Positions 16,856 to 24,872 of a DNA stretch of 64,000 nt are shown piece by piece. The notes beneath the pieces are model-generated. The model was not told where the DNA came from and did no database searches. It worked only from the letters and a program-made list of their open reading frames with translations. The translations under genes were made by a program, and so were the position numbers. Within the stretch, counting starts at the first letter, position 1. The number at the start of each line of letters is the position of its first letter. Source of the DNA: Candidatus Krumholzibacteriota bacterium (GTDB lineage Bacteria > Krumholzibacteriota > Krumholzibacteriia > LZORAL124-64-63). The stretch spans positions 939,726 to 1,003,725 of the forward strand of contig JAKLEB010000002.1 of assembly GCA_022711765.1 (NCBI GenBank). The letters are read 5' to 3'.

Positions 16856-17757
16856 GGGCGCCTGCGAACCTCGCGGCGTCTGTCCGTCAGAGGCTTCTGA
16901 ACCGGGCCCGCGCGGACGAGCGCCCATTCAATGAGCTGCTCCAGTACTACGCCATGGAGCGATTCCTCTACCGTCTGTCCCGATCGGACCATGCGGAGCG
17001 GTTCATCCTCAAGGGGGCATTGCTGCTGCGGATCTGGAACTCCCCCGTGCAGCGGCCGACCATGGACATCGATCTGCTCGGCAGGACGAGCAATCGCCCC
17101 GAGGATGTCGTCGATGTCATCCGAGAGATCATCGCCGTCGAAGTAGAGGCGGACGGACTGGTCTACGATCCGGCCTCGGTTCGGGCCGAGCGGATCACCG
17201 AGGATGCGGAATATGACGGGATCCGGATCCGTTTCGAAGCGCGGCTTGGGACGGCGACGGCCTTCATGCAGATCGATATCGGGTTCGGCGACGCGGTCTA
17301 TCCAGAGCCAGTCGCAGCCGAGCTGCCGACGATCCTGGGCGACCGGGCGCCGCGGTTGTTGTGCTACAGCCGCGAGAGCGTCATCGCGGAGAAGCTCGAG
17401 GCCATGGTCCGGCACGGCGAGCTGAACAGCCGGATGAAGGATTTCTATGATCTCTGGCTGCTGTCGAGGCAATACGACTTCGTCGGGGAGACTCTGGCGA
17501 CGGCCGTTCGCCTGACCTTCGAGAGAAGGGGGAGCCCGGTCTCCCGGTCACTGGCGGCCTTCTCGCCGTCGTTCATCGAGACGAAACAGAATCAATGGGA
17601 CGCGTTTCGAAGACGGGCCAGGATCGAGCAGGCGCCAGGATCATTTCGCGATGTCGTGACGGACGTGGAGGAGTTCCTCAGGCCAGTACTCACGAGCCTC
17701 GAATTCTCTACCGGAGAGCTGGACGCGCGGTGGATCGCGGCGAAGGGGTGGGAGTGA
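16852..17757 (+). CDS. abiEii: AbiEii-family nucleotidyltransferase toxin
   Basis: 301 residues. The nucleotidyltransferase motif is present as Leu-Lys-Gly-Ala-Leu-Leu-Leu-Arg-Ile-Trp followed by Thr-Met-Asp-Ile-Asp-Leu-Leu-Gly (the metal-binding Asp-x-Asp). Further on, Ile-Ala-Glu-Lys-Leu-Glu-Ala-Met-Val and Arg-Met-Lys-Asp-Phe-Tyr-Asp-Leu-Trp are the two other family motifs. AbiEii toxins transfer nucleotides, in related enzymes to the tRNA 3' end, and stop growth. The TTG at 16852 was chosen because TGGAGG lies 7 bases upstream and it overlaps the antitoxin stop (TTGA), the normal coupling for this pair. All catalytic motifs look intact. It probably protects against phage or stabilises the island. 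Confidence 0.88.
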   Translation: MRAPANLAASVRQRLLNRARADERPFNELLQYYAMERFLYRLSRSDHAERFILKGALLLRIWNSPVQRPTMDIDLLGRTSNRPEDVVDVIREIIAVEVEADGLVYDPASVRAERITEDAEYDGIRIRFEARLGTATAFMQIDIGFGDAVYPEPVAAELPTILGDRAPRLLCYSRESVIAEKLEAMVRHGELNSRMKDFYDLWLLSRQYDFVGETLATAVRLTFERRGSPVSRSLAAFSPSFIETKQNQWDAFRRRARIEQAPGSFRDVVTDVEEFLRPVLTSLEFSTGELDARWIAAKGWE

Positions 17758-17855
17758 ACGGGGCTCCCCATGGGAGTCCGCAGCGAGCCCCTCTCGAGGA
17801 CGCTATCTATCATGACAGCCGGCCGATGGTCCCGACCAACCAAAGCAGGTACGAT

Positions 17856-18788
17856 GTGACTCTCCGTCCTCTTGCCTACACCTCGATCCTCGCCTTGTCG
17901 CTGCTGGCCTCGATCCTGAGCTCCGCCCCGCGCTGCGCCCTCGCCCTGCCGCCGGCGAGCCAGGCCGAAGACTGGCCCCGCACCGTGCTCCTGACGAACG
18001 ACGACGGCATCGACGATCCGGGCCTCCTCGCCCTCGCGCGGGCGTTCGCGCCGGTCGCCGAGACCATCGTCGTGGCGCCCCTGGGCGATCGCAGCGGCAG
18101 CACCCACTACGTCTCGGTGTACTCGAAGCACGTCCTCCAGGTGCAGGAGCGCGATCTGGGCGCCGGGATCGAGGCCTACGCCGTGGACGGCTACCCGGGC
18201 GACTGCGTGCTCCTGGCGCTCCAGGGCCTCCTGGCCGACAACCCGCCGGACCTGGTCGTCGCGGGGATCAACGGCGGCCCGAACCTGGGGTTCGACTGGC
18301 TGGCCTCGGGCACGATCGGCGCCGCGCGCCTGGCCACGGTCTGGGGCGTGCCCGCGATCGCGGTCTCGGGCCTGGCCGCCGATTCGCCGGACGCCGCGGC
18401 CGCGGTGGCCGAGTGGGTGGTCGGGCTCGCGCGCAGCGAGCTGGCGCGCGGCCTGCGCGCCGGCCAGTACCTGACGGTGAGCCTGCCGCGCACCGACCCC
18501 ACGGAGTTCAAGGGTGTGCGCGTCGCCGAGCGCGCCGGGATCCTCCTCGACTTCCGCTTCAGCCAGGTCGATGCGGACACGTCCGGGACGCGCACGGCGC
18601 TCTGGGCCATCCAGCGCCCGCAGCCGATCGCGCCGGACGCCGGCGCGAACGATGCGACGCTCTATCAAGATGGGTACGTCGTCATCGTCCCGATGCTGGC
18701 CGACGAGGTCGACCGCGAGGCGCTGGCTCACCTCCTCGAGCAACCGGAGAGCCTGCCGGAATGGCCGGAGACCGAGCGGGGGGAGTGA
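17856..18788 (+). CDS. SurE-like 5'/3'-nucleotidase with signal peptide
   Basis: 310 residues. The SurE active site is clear: Leu-Thr-Asn-Asp-Asp-Gly-Ile near residue 50 (metal-binding Asp pair), Ala-Pro-Leu-Gly-Asp-Arg-Ser-Gly, then Gly-Tyr-Pro-Gly-Asp-Cys-Val and Ala-Gly-Ile-Asn-Gly-Gly-Pro-Asn-Leu-Gly, with Ser-Gly-Thr-Ile-Gly-Ala-Ala. SurE removes phosphate from nucleoside monophosphates and short polyphosphate. Standard SurE is cytoplasmic; this one has a hydrophobic leader (Ile-Leu-Ala-Leu-Ser-Leu-Leu-Ala-Ser) and an Ala-rich cleavage region, so it is probably exported. The GTG has GCAGGT at about 8 bases; an ATG at 17826 is the alternative start. It lies 98 bases after the AbiEii toxin. 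Confidence 0.8.
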   Translation: MTLRPLAYTSILALSLLASILSSAPRCALALPPASQAEDWPRTVLLTNDDGIDDPGLLALARAFAPVAETIVVAPLGDRSGSTHYVSVYSKHVLQVQERDLGAGIEAYAVDGYPGDCVLLALQGLLADNPPDLVVAGINGGPNLGFDWLASGTIGAARLATVWGVPAIAVSGLAADSPDAAAAVAEWVVGLARSELARGLRAGQYLTVSLPRTDPTEFKGVRVAERAGILLDFRFSQVDADTSGTRTALWAIQRPQPIAPDAGANDATLYQDGYVVIVPMLADEVDREALAHLLEQPESLPEWPETERGE

Positions 18789-18872
18789 CCGTTCAGGCGG
18801 CCGCCGTCGCGGCGGGTCCGCCGGCTGCGGCCCGCCGGTCGAACAACGCAACCCTGTCCCCGGAGATGACCC

Positions 18873-19535
18873 ATGCCAACCACGGTCTCTGCCTCGACCA
18901 GGACCGCCGGCTTCTGGTCCGCCGTCCTCGCCACGGTCTTCAGCCTCGTCTACGTGCTCGCGCAGATCGGCGAGTGGCTCGGCTGGCTGGGCTCGGCCGG
19001 CGGCCCCGACGCCGCGAGCACGCCCCTGGGACTGGTCGTGCTCCTGACGCCATCCCTGTTCCTGGGCTCGGCGTTCCTCGTGCTCACCGTGAGCATCCAC
19101 CAGCTGGCGGCGCCCGGCCGGAAGGTCTGGAGCCACGCGGCCGTCGCCTTCGCGACGGCGTACATGGTCCTGATCAGCATCAACTACTTCGTGCAGCTCA
19201 CCTGGGTCACGCCGCGCCTGGCGGCGGGTCGCACGGCGGGCATGGAGTCGTTCCTCTTCGTGCCCTTCGACTCGTTCCTCTACTCTGTCGACATCCTCGG
19301 CTACAGCTTCATGAGCGTGGCCACCCTGTTCGCGGCGGCGGTGTTCGACGGCCGCGGCGTCGACCGGATCGCGCGCCGGTGCTTGATCGCCAACGGGCTT
19401 CTGCTACCGTTCATCGCGCTGCAGATGTACTGGCACTGGATGATCTGGGTCGCGGCGCTCTGGGCGGTGACCTTCCCGGCCTCGACGTGGTCGCTCGCCG
19501 TCCTCTTCCGGCGCGCCGCCACGACCGCGGAATAG
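18873..19535 (+). CDS. Multi-pass membrane protein of unknown function
   Basis: 220 residues with about six hydrophobic helices, near residues 12-34, 53-75, 88-108, 124-148, 163-182 and 188-208. Charged loops are short. A Trp-His-Trp near residue 190 and a Tyr-Phe-Val-Gln in the middle are the only distinctive pieces. I do not recognise a family. The start is an ATG with CGGAGATG just upstream. The next gene is the damaged methyltransferase 46 bases on. Confidence 0.55.
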   Translation: MPTTVSASTRTAGFWSAVLATVFSLVYVLAQIGEWLGWLGSAGGPDAASTPLGLVVLLTPSLFLGSAFLVLTVSIHQLAAPGRKVWSHAAVAFATAYMVLISINYFVQLTWVTPRLAAGRTAGMESFLFVPFDSFLYSVDILGYSFMSVATLFAAAVFDGRGVDRIARRCLIANGLLLPFIALQMYWHWMIWVAALWAVTFPASTWSLAVLFRRAATTAE

Positions 19536-19581
19536 GCGCTCGGGCCGCAACCGGCGACCCCGGATCAGGAAGGACGACCCC

Positions 19582-19830
19582 ATGACCGAGCCCCGCGCCT
19601 GGGAGCGCTTCTTCGACGCCCACGCCCCGAGCTACGACGAGAACGTGTTCGCGAAGAACACGCTCGCCGAGGTCGACTTCCTCCTCGCCGAACTGGCACT
19701 CGCCCCGGGCGCCGCGATCCTCGACGTCGGCTGCGGGCCGCTTCGATCTGGACGAGATGGAGATCTTGGTCGTGGCGGCCAAGACGGCGAACGCTCTTCA
19801 ATACCGGAACGGTGCACATCTTCGAGGAGG
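19582..19830 (+). pseudogene. Internally deleted class I SAM methyltransferase
   Basis: The first ~53 codons read as a normal methyltransferase N-terminus: Ala-Trp-Glu-Arg-Phe-Phe-Asp-Ala-His-Ala-Pro-Ser-Tyr-Asp, then Ile-Leu-Asp-Val-Gly-Cys-Gly, the SAM-binding motif I, ending at about 19740. The next bases, in a different frame, read Phe-Asp-Leu-Asp-Glu-Met-Glu-Ile-Leu-Val-Val-Ala-Ala-Lys, which looks like the C-terminal strand of the same kind of enzyme. So roughly 500-600 bases between motif I and the C-terminus appear to be gone, with a frame change at the join near 19741. The remnant cannot be active. SD AGGAAGGA precedes its ATG. Confidence 0.75.
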
Positions 19831-19835
19831 ACGGA

Positions 19836-20711
19836 ATGAACGGCGAACTCCGCACGAGGCAGCTGCTACGTAGGGCGTTGTCGGCGTTATGCCTGGTCAT
19901 CGGGGTGATCTCGGCGCTGGTGACGATTCTCGACGCGCAGACCACGATCCGCACTGGCGCGACCCTTGCCATCGTCGTGGCAGCATTGTCTCTGGGCGTT
20001 TTTCTGATCTTGCCAGAGGCACGCCGGCTGTGGCGAACGAGTCAGTCGCTGCCGTCGAATCGAGAGTTGGACAGGATCGGCGCCGCGTATCGAGTCGAGC
20101 CGGCGACGCCCGACGAGATCGGTTGGATCGCCGACCTCCAAGCGTCTGTGTACTCGTCCGCAGATGCCGTGCCGGAATCCGTGTTGCGGGAGTGGTATGG
20201 CGTCAATCCATCCGGGTTCTTCATCGTGAGGTCCCCCGGTGGCAATCCCGTAGGGCACCTTGACGTCCTGCCCATCCGGCCGCAAACCCTCGAGCGGTTT
20301 CTCGATGGTGACATCGTGGAGCGCGAGATCCGTGGCGATTCCCTGTTCCCGCCGGCCGATCGCCACCAGATCAAGCACCTGTACATCGAGAGTGTCATCT
20401 TGTGTCCAAACAGGTCCTGCTCGAAAGGCGCTGCCATGCTCGCAGTGCTTTCGAGCTCCGTGAAGATCCTCGAACACATCGCCGAGTTGAAATCCGTCGA
20501 ATCGATCTACGCCATCGCCGCGACCGTTCCGGGCAAGAGGCTGCTCAAGAGATTGGGGTTCGAGTTGTACCGGCCGGCGGAGAAGCGCAGAGATGGTCAC
20601 GATCTATTCCGTGCCAGCCCTGCGCTCGTGGCCAAACGGGTCGTCGAAGTCTGTGGTCGCGTGGTCGCCGATGACCGTATCGTGCACGACCTGGCGGACC
20701 AGGGTTTGTAG
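19836..20711 (+). CDS. Membrane-anchored GNAT acetyltransferase-like protein
   Basis: 291 residues. Two hydrophobic helices near the N-terminus (about 18-35 and 42-62) are followed by a soluble domain of GNAT type: Ala-Thr-Pro-Asp-Glu-Ile-Gly-Trp-Ile-Ala near residue 90, a Gly-His-Leu-Asp-Val-Leu-Pro-Ile strand, a Leu-Tyr-Ile-Glu-Ser-Val-Ile-Leu strand (motif A position), and a Pro-Gly-Lys-Arg-Leu-Leu-Lys-Arg-Leu-Gly-Phe end motif. GNAT enzymes transfer acetyl from acetyl-CoA to amines. The classic Gln/Arg-x-x-Gly-x-Gly/Ala loop is replaced by a Cys-Ser-Lys-Gly-Ala-Ala stretch. GC is lower than the core genome, pointing to transfer. The ATG has GAGGAGG 5 bases upstream, located inside the methyltransferase remnant. 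Confidence 0.6.
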   Translation: MNGELRTRQLLRRALSALCLVIGVISALVTILDAQTTIRTGATLAIVVAALSLGVFLILPEARRLWRTSQSLPSNRELDRIGAAYRVEPATPDEIGWIADLQASVYSSADAVPESVLREWYGVNPSGFFIVRSPGGNPVGHLDVLPIRPQTLERFLDGDIVEREIRGDSLFPPADRHQIKHLYIESVILCPNRSCSKGAAMLAVLSSSVKILEHIAELKSVESIYAIAATVPGKRLLKRLGFELYRPAEKRRDGHDLFRASPALVAKRVVEVCGRVVADDRIVHDLADQGL

Positions 20712-20840
20712 GTCGATCATTGACGAACGTGGTCATGGAGGACAGGACGGAGCCGGCCGTCGCGCTCGTATCGCCACCCTGACTGCCTGGTGTCCAGGCA
20801 ACTCGATCGGCGCGGCCGCCAGGATTTGCTGGAGCGTGCC

Positions 20841-21740
20841 ATGAATCCCTGCGTCGTTTCGCTCGCACTGGCGACCGTCCTTGCCGCCGACGTGCCTGGC
20901 GAGCCTGTCGGCCCGGTCGGCCCGGCGGCCGGCGTCGCTGGATCGTCCGCGGCGCCGTCGCTGCTCGCGAGCGGCCGTGCCCCGGTCAACGGCATCGAGA
21001 TGTACTACGAGGTGCACGGCCGGCCGGACGGCGTTCCGCTCGTCCTCCTGCACGGCGGCGGGTCCACGATCGAAGTCACGTTCGGCCGGATCCTGCCGCT
21101 CTTCGCCGCGAGTCGTCGCGTCATCGCCGTGGAGGAGCAGGGCCACGGCCGCACGTCCGACCGCGACGCGCCCGTCACGTTCGAGACCTCGGCCGACGAC
21201 GTGGCGGCGCTCCTGCGCTTCCTCGCGGTCGACCAGGCGGACGTCCTGGGCTTCAGCAACGGCGCGAGCGTCGCGCTCCAGCTCGCCGTCCGGCATCCGC
21301 GGCTCGTCCGCAAGCTAGTCTTCGCCTCGTCGCTGACCCGGCGGGACGGCGCCCGCCCCGAGTTCTGGGCCTGGATCGCTCAGGCGGAGTTCGGGAACAT
21401 GCCCCAGCCGCTCAAGGACGCGTTCCTGCGCGTCAATCCCGACGCCCGGCAGCTCCGGACCATGCACGACAAGGACGCCGCCCGGATGCGGGCCTTCACG
21501 GACGTCCCCGACTCCCTGGTCGCCTCGGTCCGGGCGCCGACCCTGATCGTGATCGGCGACCGGGACATCGTGACGCCGGAGCACGCGCTCGCGCTCGCGC
21601 GCCTGATCCCGGGCGCTCGCCTGCTGATCCTGCCCGGCGGACACGGCGATTACCTGGGCGAGATCGTGGCCGCGCCGGAAGCGACGCGCCGGCCGGAGCT
21701 GACCGCCGGGCTGATCGAGGAGTTCCTCGACGCGCCCTGA
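20841..21740 (+). CDS. Alpha/beta hydrolase, probably exported
   Basis: 299 residues. An N-terminal hydrophobic leader (Val-Ser-Leu-Ala-Leu-Ala-Thr-Val-Leu-Ala-Ala) precedes a canonical alpha/beta hydrolase fold. The oxyanion strand is Leu-Leu-His-Gly-Gly-Gly, the nucleophile elbow Gly-Phe-Ser-Asn-Gly-Ala, the acid Gly-Asp-Arg-Asp-Ile-Val and the catalytic His Gly-Gly-His-Gly-Asp-Tyr. Substrates could be esters, lactones or epoxides; none is indicated. SD CTGGAG lies about 7 bases before the chosen ATG. The FMN reductase follows at 57 bases on the same strand and may be cotranscribed. Confidence 0.85.
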   Translation: MNPCVVSLALATVLAADVPGEPVGPVGPAAGVAGSSAAPSLLASGRAPVNGIEMYYEVHGRPDGVPLVLLHGGGSTIEVTFGRILPLFAASRRVIAVEEQGHGRTSDRDAPVTFETSADDVAALLRFLAVDQADVLGFSNGASVALQLAVRHPRLVRKLVFASSLTRRDGARPEFWAWIAQAEFGNMPQPLKDAFLRVNPDARQLRTMHDKDAARMRAFTDVPDSLVASVRAPTLIVIGDRDIVTPEHALALARLIPGARLLILPGGHGDYLGEIVAAPEATRRPELTAGLIEEFLDAP

Positions 21741-21797
21741 CGACCCCGTGCCGCGGGGGGCGGGTGGACCTGTCGCCGCCTCAGGAGGTCAACGTTC

Positions 21798-22364
21798 ATG
21801 GTCAAGATCGCGATCATCGTCGGCAGCACCCGCCCCGGACGGGTCGGCCCAGCGGTCGCCCGGTGGGTGCATGATCTCGCGCGTACGCGCCAGGACGCCG
21901 AGTTCGAGCTGGTCGACCTCGCGGACGTCCGGCTGCCGCTCCTCGACGAGCCGGTGCCGCCCTCCCGGGGGCAGTACTCGCAGCCGCACACCAAGGCCTG
22001 GGCGGCGAAGGTCGCCTCGTTCGACGGCTACGTCTTCGTCACGCCCGAGTACAACCACGGCATCAACGGGGCGCTCAAGAACGCCATCGATTTCGTCTAC
22101 CGCGAGTGGAACGACAAGGCGGCGGGCTTCGTCGGCTACGGCAGCGCCGGCGGCGTCCGGGCGGTGGAGCAGCTGCGCCTGGTGATGGCCGAGGTGCAGG
22201 TCGCGACGGTGCGCAACCAGGTGGCGCTGTCGCTGTTCACGGACTTCGAGAACTTCACCGTCTTCAAGCCGGCCGAGCCTCACGCGAAGTCCGTTCACCG
22301 GATGCTCGATCAGGTCATCGCCTGGAGCGGCGCGCTCAAGGGCCTGCGGGATCGGCGCGGTTGA
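21798..22364 (+). CDS. NADPH-dependent FMN reductase family protein
   Basis: 188 residues of flavodoxin-like fold. The N-terminal phosphate-binding loop is Gly-Ser-Thr-Arg-Pro-Gly-Arg, and the flavin-ring loop is Pro-Glu-Tyr-Asn-His-Gly-Ile, followed by Ala-Leu-Lys-Asn-Ala-Ile-Asp. This is the signature of the NAD(P)H:FMN / azo / chromate / quinone reductase group. It probably reduces quinones or nitro/azo compounds in the cytoplasm. A TCAGGAGGT ribosome site lies upstream of the ATG. It ends 43 bases from the convergent transketolase-like gene. Confidence 0.9.
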   Translation: MVKIAIIVGSTRPGRVGPAVARWVHDLARTRQDAEFELVDLADVRLPLLDEPVPPSRGQYSQPHTKAWAAKVASFDGYVFVTPEYNHGINGALKNAIDFVYREWNDKAAGFVGYGSAGGVRAVEQLRLVMAEVQVATVRNQVALSLFTDFENFTVFKPAEPHAKSVHRMLDQVIAWSGALKGLRDRRG

Positions 22365-22406
22365 TCGGACCGGCCGCGCCCGGCAGCGACCAGCGCCGCA
22401 TCCCCG

Positions 22407-24764
22407 TCAGTGGCTCTCGCCCCGGGCGTGCGCGAGCAGGTGTCCCAGCGTCTTCATCCGCTGCTCGTACGCCTGGCCGAACTCGATCAGCGCCGTGGCG
22501 ATCGACTCCGGGTCGAGCTGCGCGTCTAGCATGACCTCGTCCACCGACCCGCCGTCGCGCCACCGGTTGTCGCGGTCGCTGCTGAGCGCCCAGTCGTCGG
22601 CGAGCGGATTGAGCGACCAGTCGACGAGGCACCGCCTCGCCATGTTCGTCGCGTACGTGCTGTTGAGCCGGTCGCCCTTGGTGACGACGGTGTCCTGGTA
22701 CTCCTGGTCCTGCATCCGGAACAGGTCGCGGCTCGGCACGGCCACGATCTTCAGGTTCACGCCGGCCGCGTCCACGGCGGCGAGCGCCTTCACGAGGTTC
22801 GTTGTGCTCATCGTCCCCTGCACGAAGACGCACCCCTGCCGGGGCAGCCCGGGCCGGTAGGGCCGCAGGATGTAGGCGCCCCGCGCCGCGAGCAGGTGCG
22901 ACCCGAGCCCGAGCGCAGCGCGGTCCGGGATCTCGACCGCCGGCCGGGTCAGGTGCAGGATCACGATCGGCTGCGGGCACCGCATCGCCGCGGCGAGCAT
23001 CGGCGCGACCTCGTTGTACTCCCACGGCACGAGGTTCAGGACGTGGCCCTCGGGGAAGAGCTGCGTGACCCCGGGAGAGAACACGCCGAAGTGCGTGCGG
23101 CTGTCCTCGGCCGTCTCTGGGCCGCTGTGGCCGGCGACCCAGATCGCCTTGCCGACGCGCAGCTCGCATTCCTGGGCGAGCTGCGAGAACAGACGGAAGG
23201 CGCCGTACTTGAGGTAGCTGAACGACCCGTAGGTGGAGCACGCCGTGTACCAGCCGTTGAAGTCGCTCTCCGGGTCGGCCGCGAGGTTCACCGACGCGCA
23301 GCCCGCCGTGATGCCCGCGTTCGCGAACTCGGTGATCGGCTGGGGCAGGACCACGCCGTCGACGTTGGCGTCGCGGTCGTACCAGCCCACGTTCTTCAGC
23401 TCGGCCGAGTAATCCTTGCCGAATCCCTCGATGTTCGTGGAGCCGGCGAGGTCGGCCGAGGTGACGACGAAGAGCGGCCGCCCGTAGCGCTTCAGGCAGG
23501 TGCTGTTGACCCAGCTGCCCCACCGCGCGAAGCCGGCGCGGTTGGGCTGCTTCGCGCCGGGCTTGGCCCACAGGTCGGCGGGGTAGCGCTTGACGTCGAA
23601 CAGGTCGGGGTCCTCGAGCGGGTTGTGCGCGTCGGGCAGCTTGAACGTCGCGAGCTCGCGCGGGACCGACTCGCCCAGCTCGACGAGGCGGTCGGCGAGG
23701 TAACGCAGCGTGACCTCGCGGCCGCGCAGCACGTCGAGCGCCGTGTTCAGGTGGGACGCGAGGCGGTCGCGCTTCGCCTGCGCGGTCGCCGGCGCGTCCT
23801 GGCCCTCGCCCTCCCACTCGACGCCGTACTTCTCCGCGAAGTCGCGCCGGCACCGCCAGAACTTCTCGCTGTGGTACTTGTGCGCCGCGCCGTGGCTCGC
23901 CTCGTCGTAGGTGTGGTAGCCGCGGCCCTTGCGCGTGCGCCCGTACATCAGGCCGGGCCGGCCCGCGGGATTCGCGCCGGCGGTGAGCTCGAAGATCGCG
24001 CGCGTCACCGCCGTCCAGTCGCTGCCGTCGGGAGCCGCGTGGACGTGCCAGCCGTAGGGCTCGAACCACTGCCGCGGGTCGCCGTGCACGACGCTCGAGT
24101 AGGGGCGGGGATCGATGCCGAAGTCGTTCCAGTCCAGCAGCAGGTTCAGGTTGTCCAGGCCCAGGCCGTAGGCGGCGTTCTTGGACTCGTGCCAGACGCC
24201 CGCCGTGTGGCCGCCCTCGCCCTCCATCGCGAAGACCTTGACGCCGTCGCAGCCCGCCTTCTTCAGGGCGAGGGCCTGGCCGACCGCGGCCGGGGCGCCG
24301 TGGCCGCTCGGCCCCGTGTTCCACTTGCAGAACAGGTTCTTGCCCGCCATCTCGACGTGGCCGGGCAGGCCGCGGCGATGCCGCAGGGTGTGCAGGTCCT
24401 CCCAGGTGAGCGTCCGGGCGCGGCCGCCGTGGACCGTGTACCTCGGATCGCCGCTCTCGGCGTGCGCGACGCGGAGCGCCTCGTGGAAGGTCGCCAGGAC
24501 CGCGTAGATCAGGGGCGAGCAGTGTCCCGCCACGAGCACGAAGCGGTCGGCGAAACGCTTGCTCGGGTCGCGGACGTCCCAGCGCATCGCGCCGCCCAAG
24601 AGCAGGCTCAGGAGCATGTGGGCCTTCGACCGGCTGCCGCCGGGATGGCCGCTCTGGCGCGCGTCGAGCATCAGGTCGATGAGCTGGTCGACGACGTCCT
24701 TGATGATCTCCCAGTGGGCGAAATTCGGCTGCTGAGCGGCGAGGAGCTGGCGGGGCTGGGACAC
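22407..24764 (-). CDS. Transketolase-family thiamine diphosphate enzyme
   Basis: 785 residues, longer than ordinary transketolase (about 660). The N-terminal domain has Ser-Gly-His-Pro-Gly-Gly near residue 40 and the ThDP-binding span from Gly-Glu-Gly-Gly-His-Thr-Ala-Gly to Leu-Asp-Trp-Asn-Asp near 180-215. This is the Gly-Asp-Gly...Asn-Asn type motif with substitutions. The middle has the pyrimidine-domain stretch Pro-Gln-Pro-Ile-Thr-Glu-Phe-Ala-Asn-Ala-Gly, where Glu should activate ThDP. A C-terminal domain ends the protein. It would shift two-carbon ketol units in the pentose phosphate pathway or a related path. The insertions relative to standard Tkt mean the real reaction is unproven. 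SD GGAGGT precedes the ATG. Confidence 0.75.
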   Translation of the reverse strand: MSQPRQLLAAQQPNFAHWEIIKDVVDQLIDLMLDARQSGHPGGSRSKAHMLLSLLLGGAMRWDVRDPSKRFADRFVLVAGHCSPLIYAVLATFHEALRVAHAESGDPRYTVHGGRARTLTWEDLHTLRHRRGLPGHVEMAGKNLFCKWNTGPSGHGAPAAVGQALALKKAGCDGVKVFAMEGEGGHTAGVWHESKNAAYGLGLDNLNLLLDWNDFGIDPRPYSSVVHGDPRQWFEPYGWHVHAAPDGSDWTAVTRAIFELTAGANPAGRPGLMYGRTRKGRGYHTYDEASHGAAHKYHSEKFWRCRRDFAEKYGVEWEGEGQDAPATAQAKRDRLASHLNTALDVLRGREVTLRYLADRLVELGESVPRELATFKLPDAHNPLEDPDLFDVKRYPADLWAKPGAKQPNRAGFARWGSWVNSTCLKRYGRPLFVVTSADLAGSTNIEGFGKDYSAELKNVGWYDRDANVDGVVLPQPITEFANAGITAGCASVNLAADPESDFNGWYTACSTYGSFSYLKYGAFRLFSQLAQECELRVGKAIWVAGHSGPETAEDSRTHFGVFSPGVTQLFPEGHVLNLVPWEYNEVAPMLAAAMRCPQPIVILHLTRPAVEIPDRAALGLGSHLLAARGAYILRPYRPGLPRQGCVFVQGTMSTTNLVKALAAVDAAGVNLKIVAVPSRDLFRMQDQEYQDTVVTKGDRLNSTYATNMARRCLVDWSLNPLADDWALSSDRDNRWRDGGSVDEVMLDAQLDPESIATALIEFGQAYEQRMKTLGHLLAHARGESH

Positions 24765-24872
24765 GGGACCTCCTCCGTGGCGGGGTCGAATCCTCTCCGG
24801 CGTGGGCGGCCGCCGGCGCGCGCCGGGCTAATGTCGCAGAACCCGCCGGGTCTTTCAAGTGATACGCCGTGG

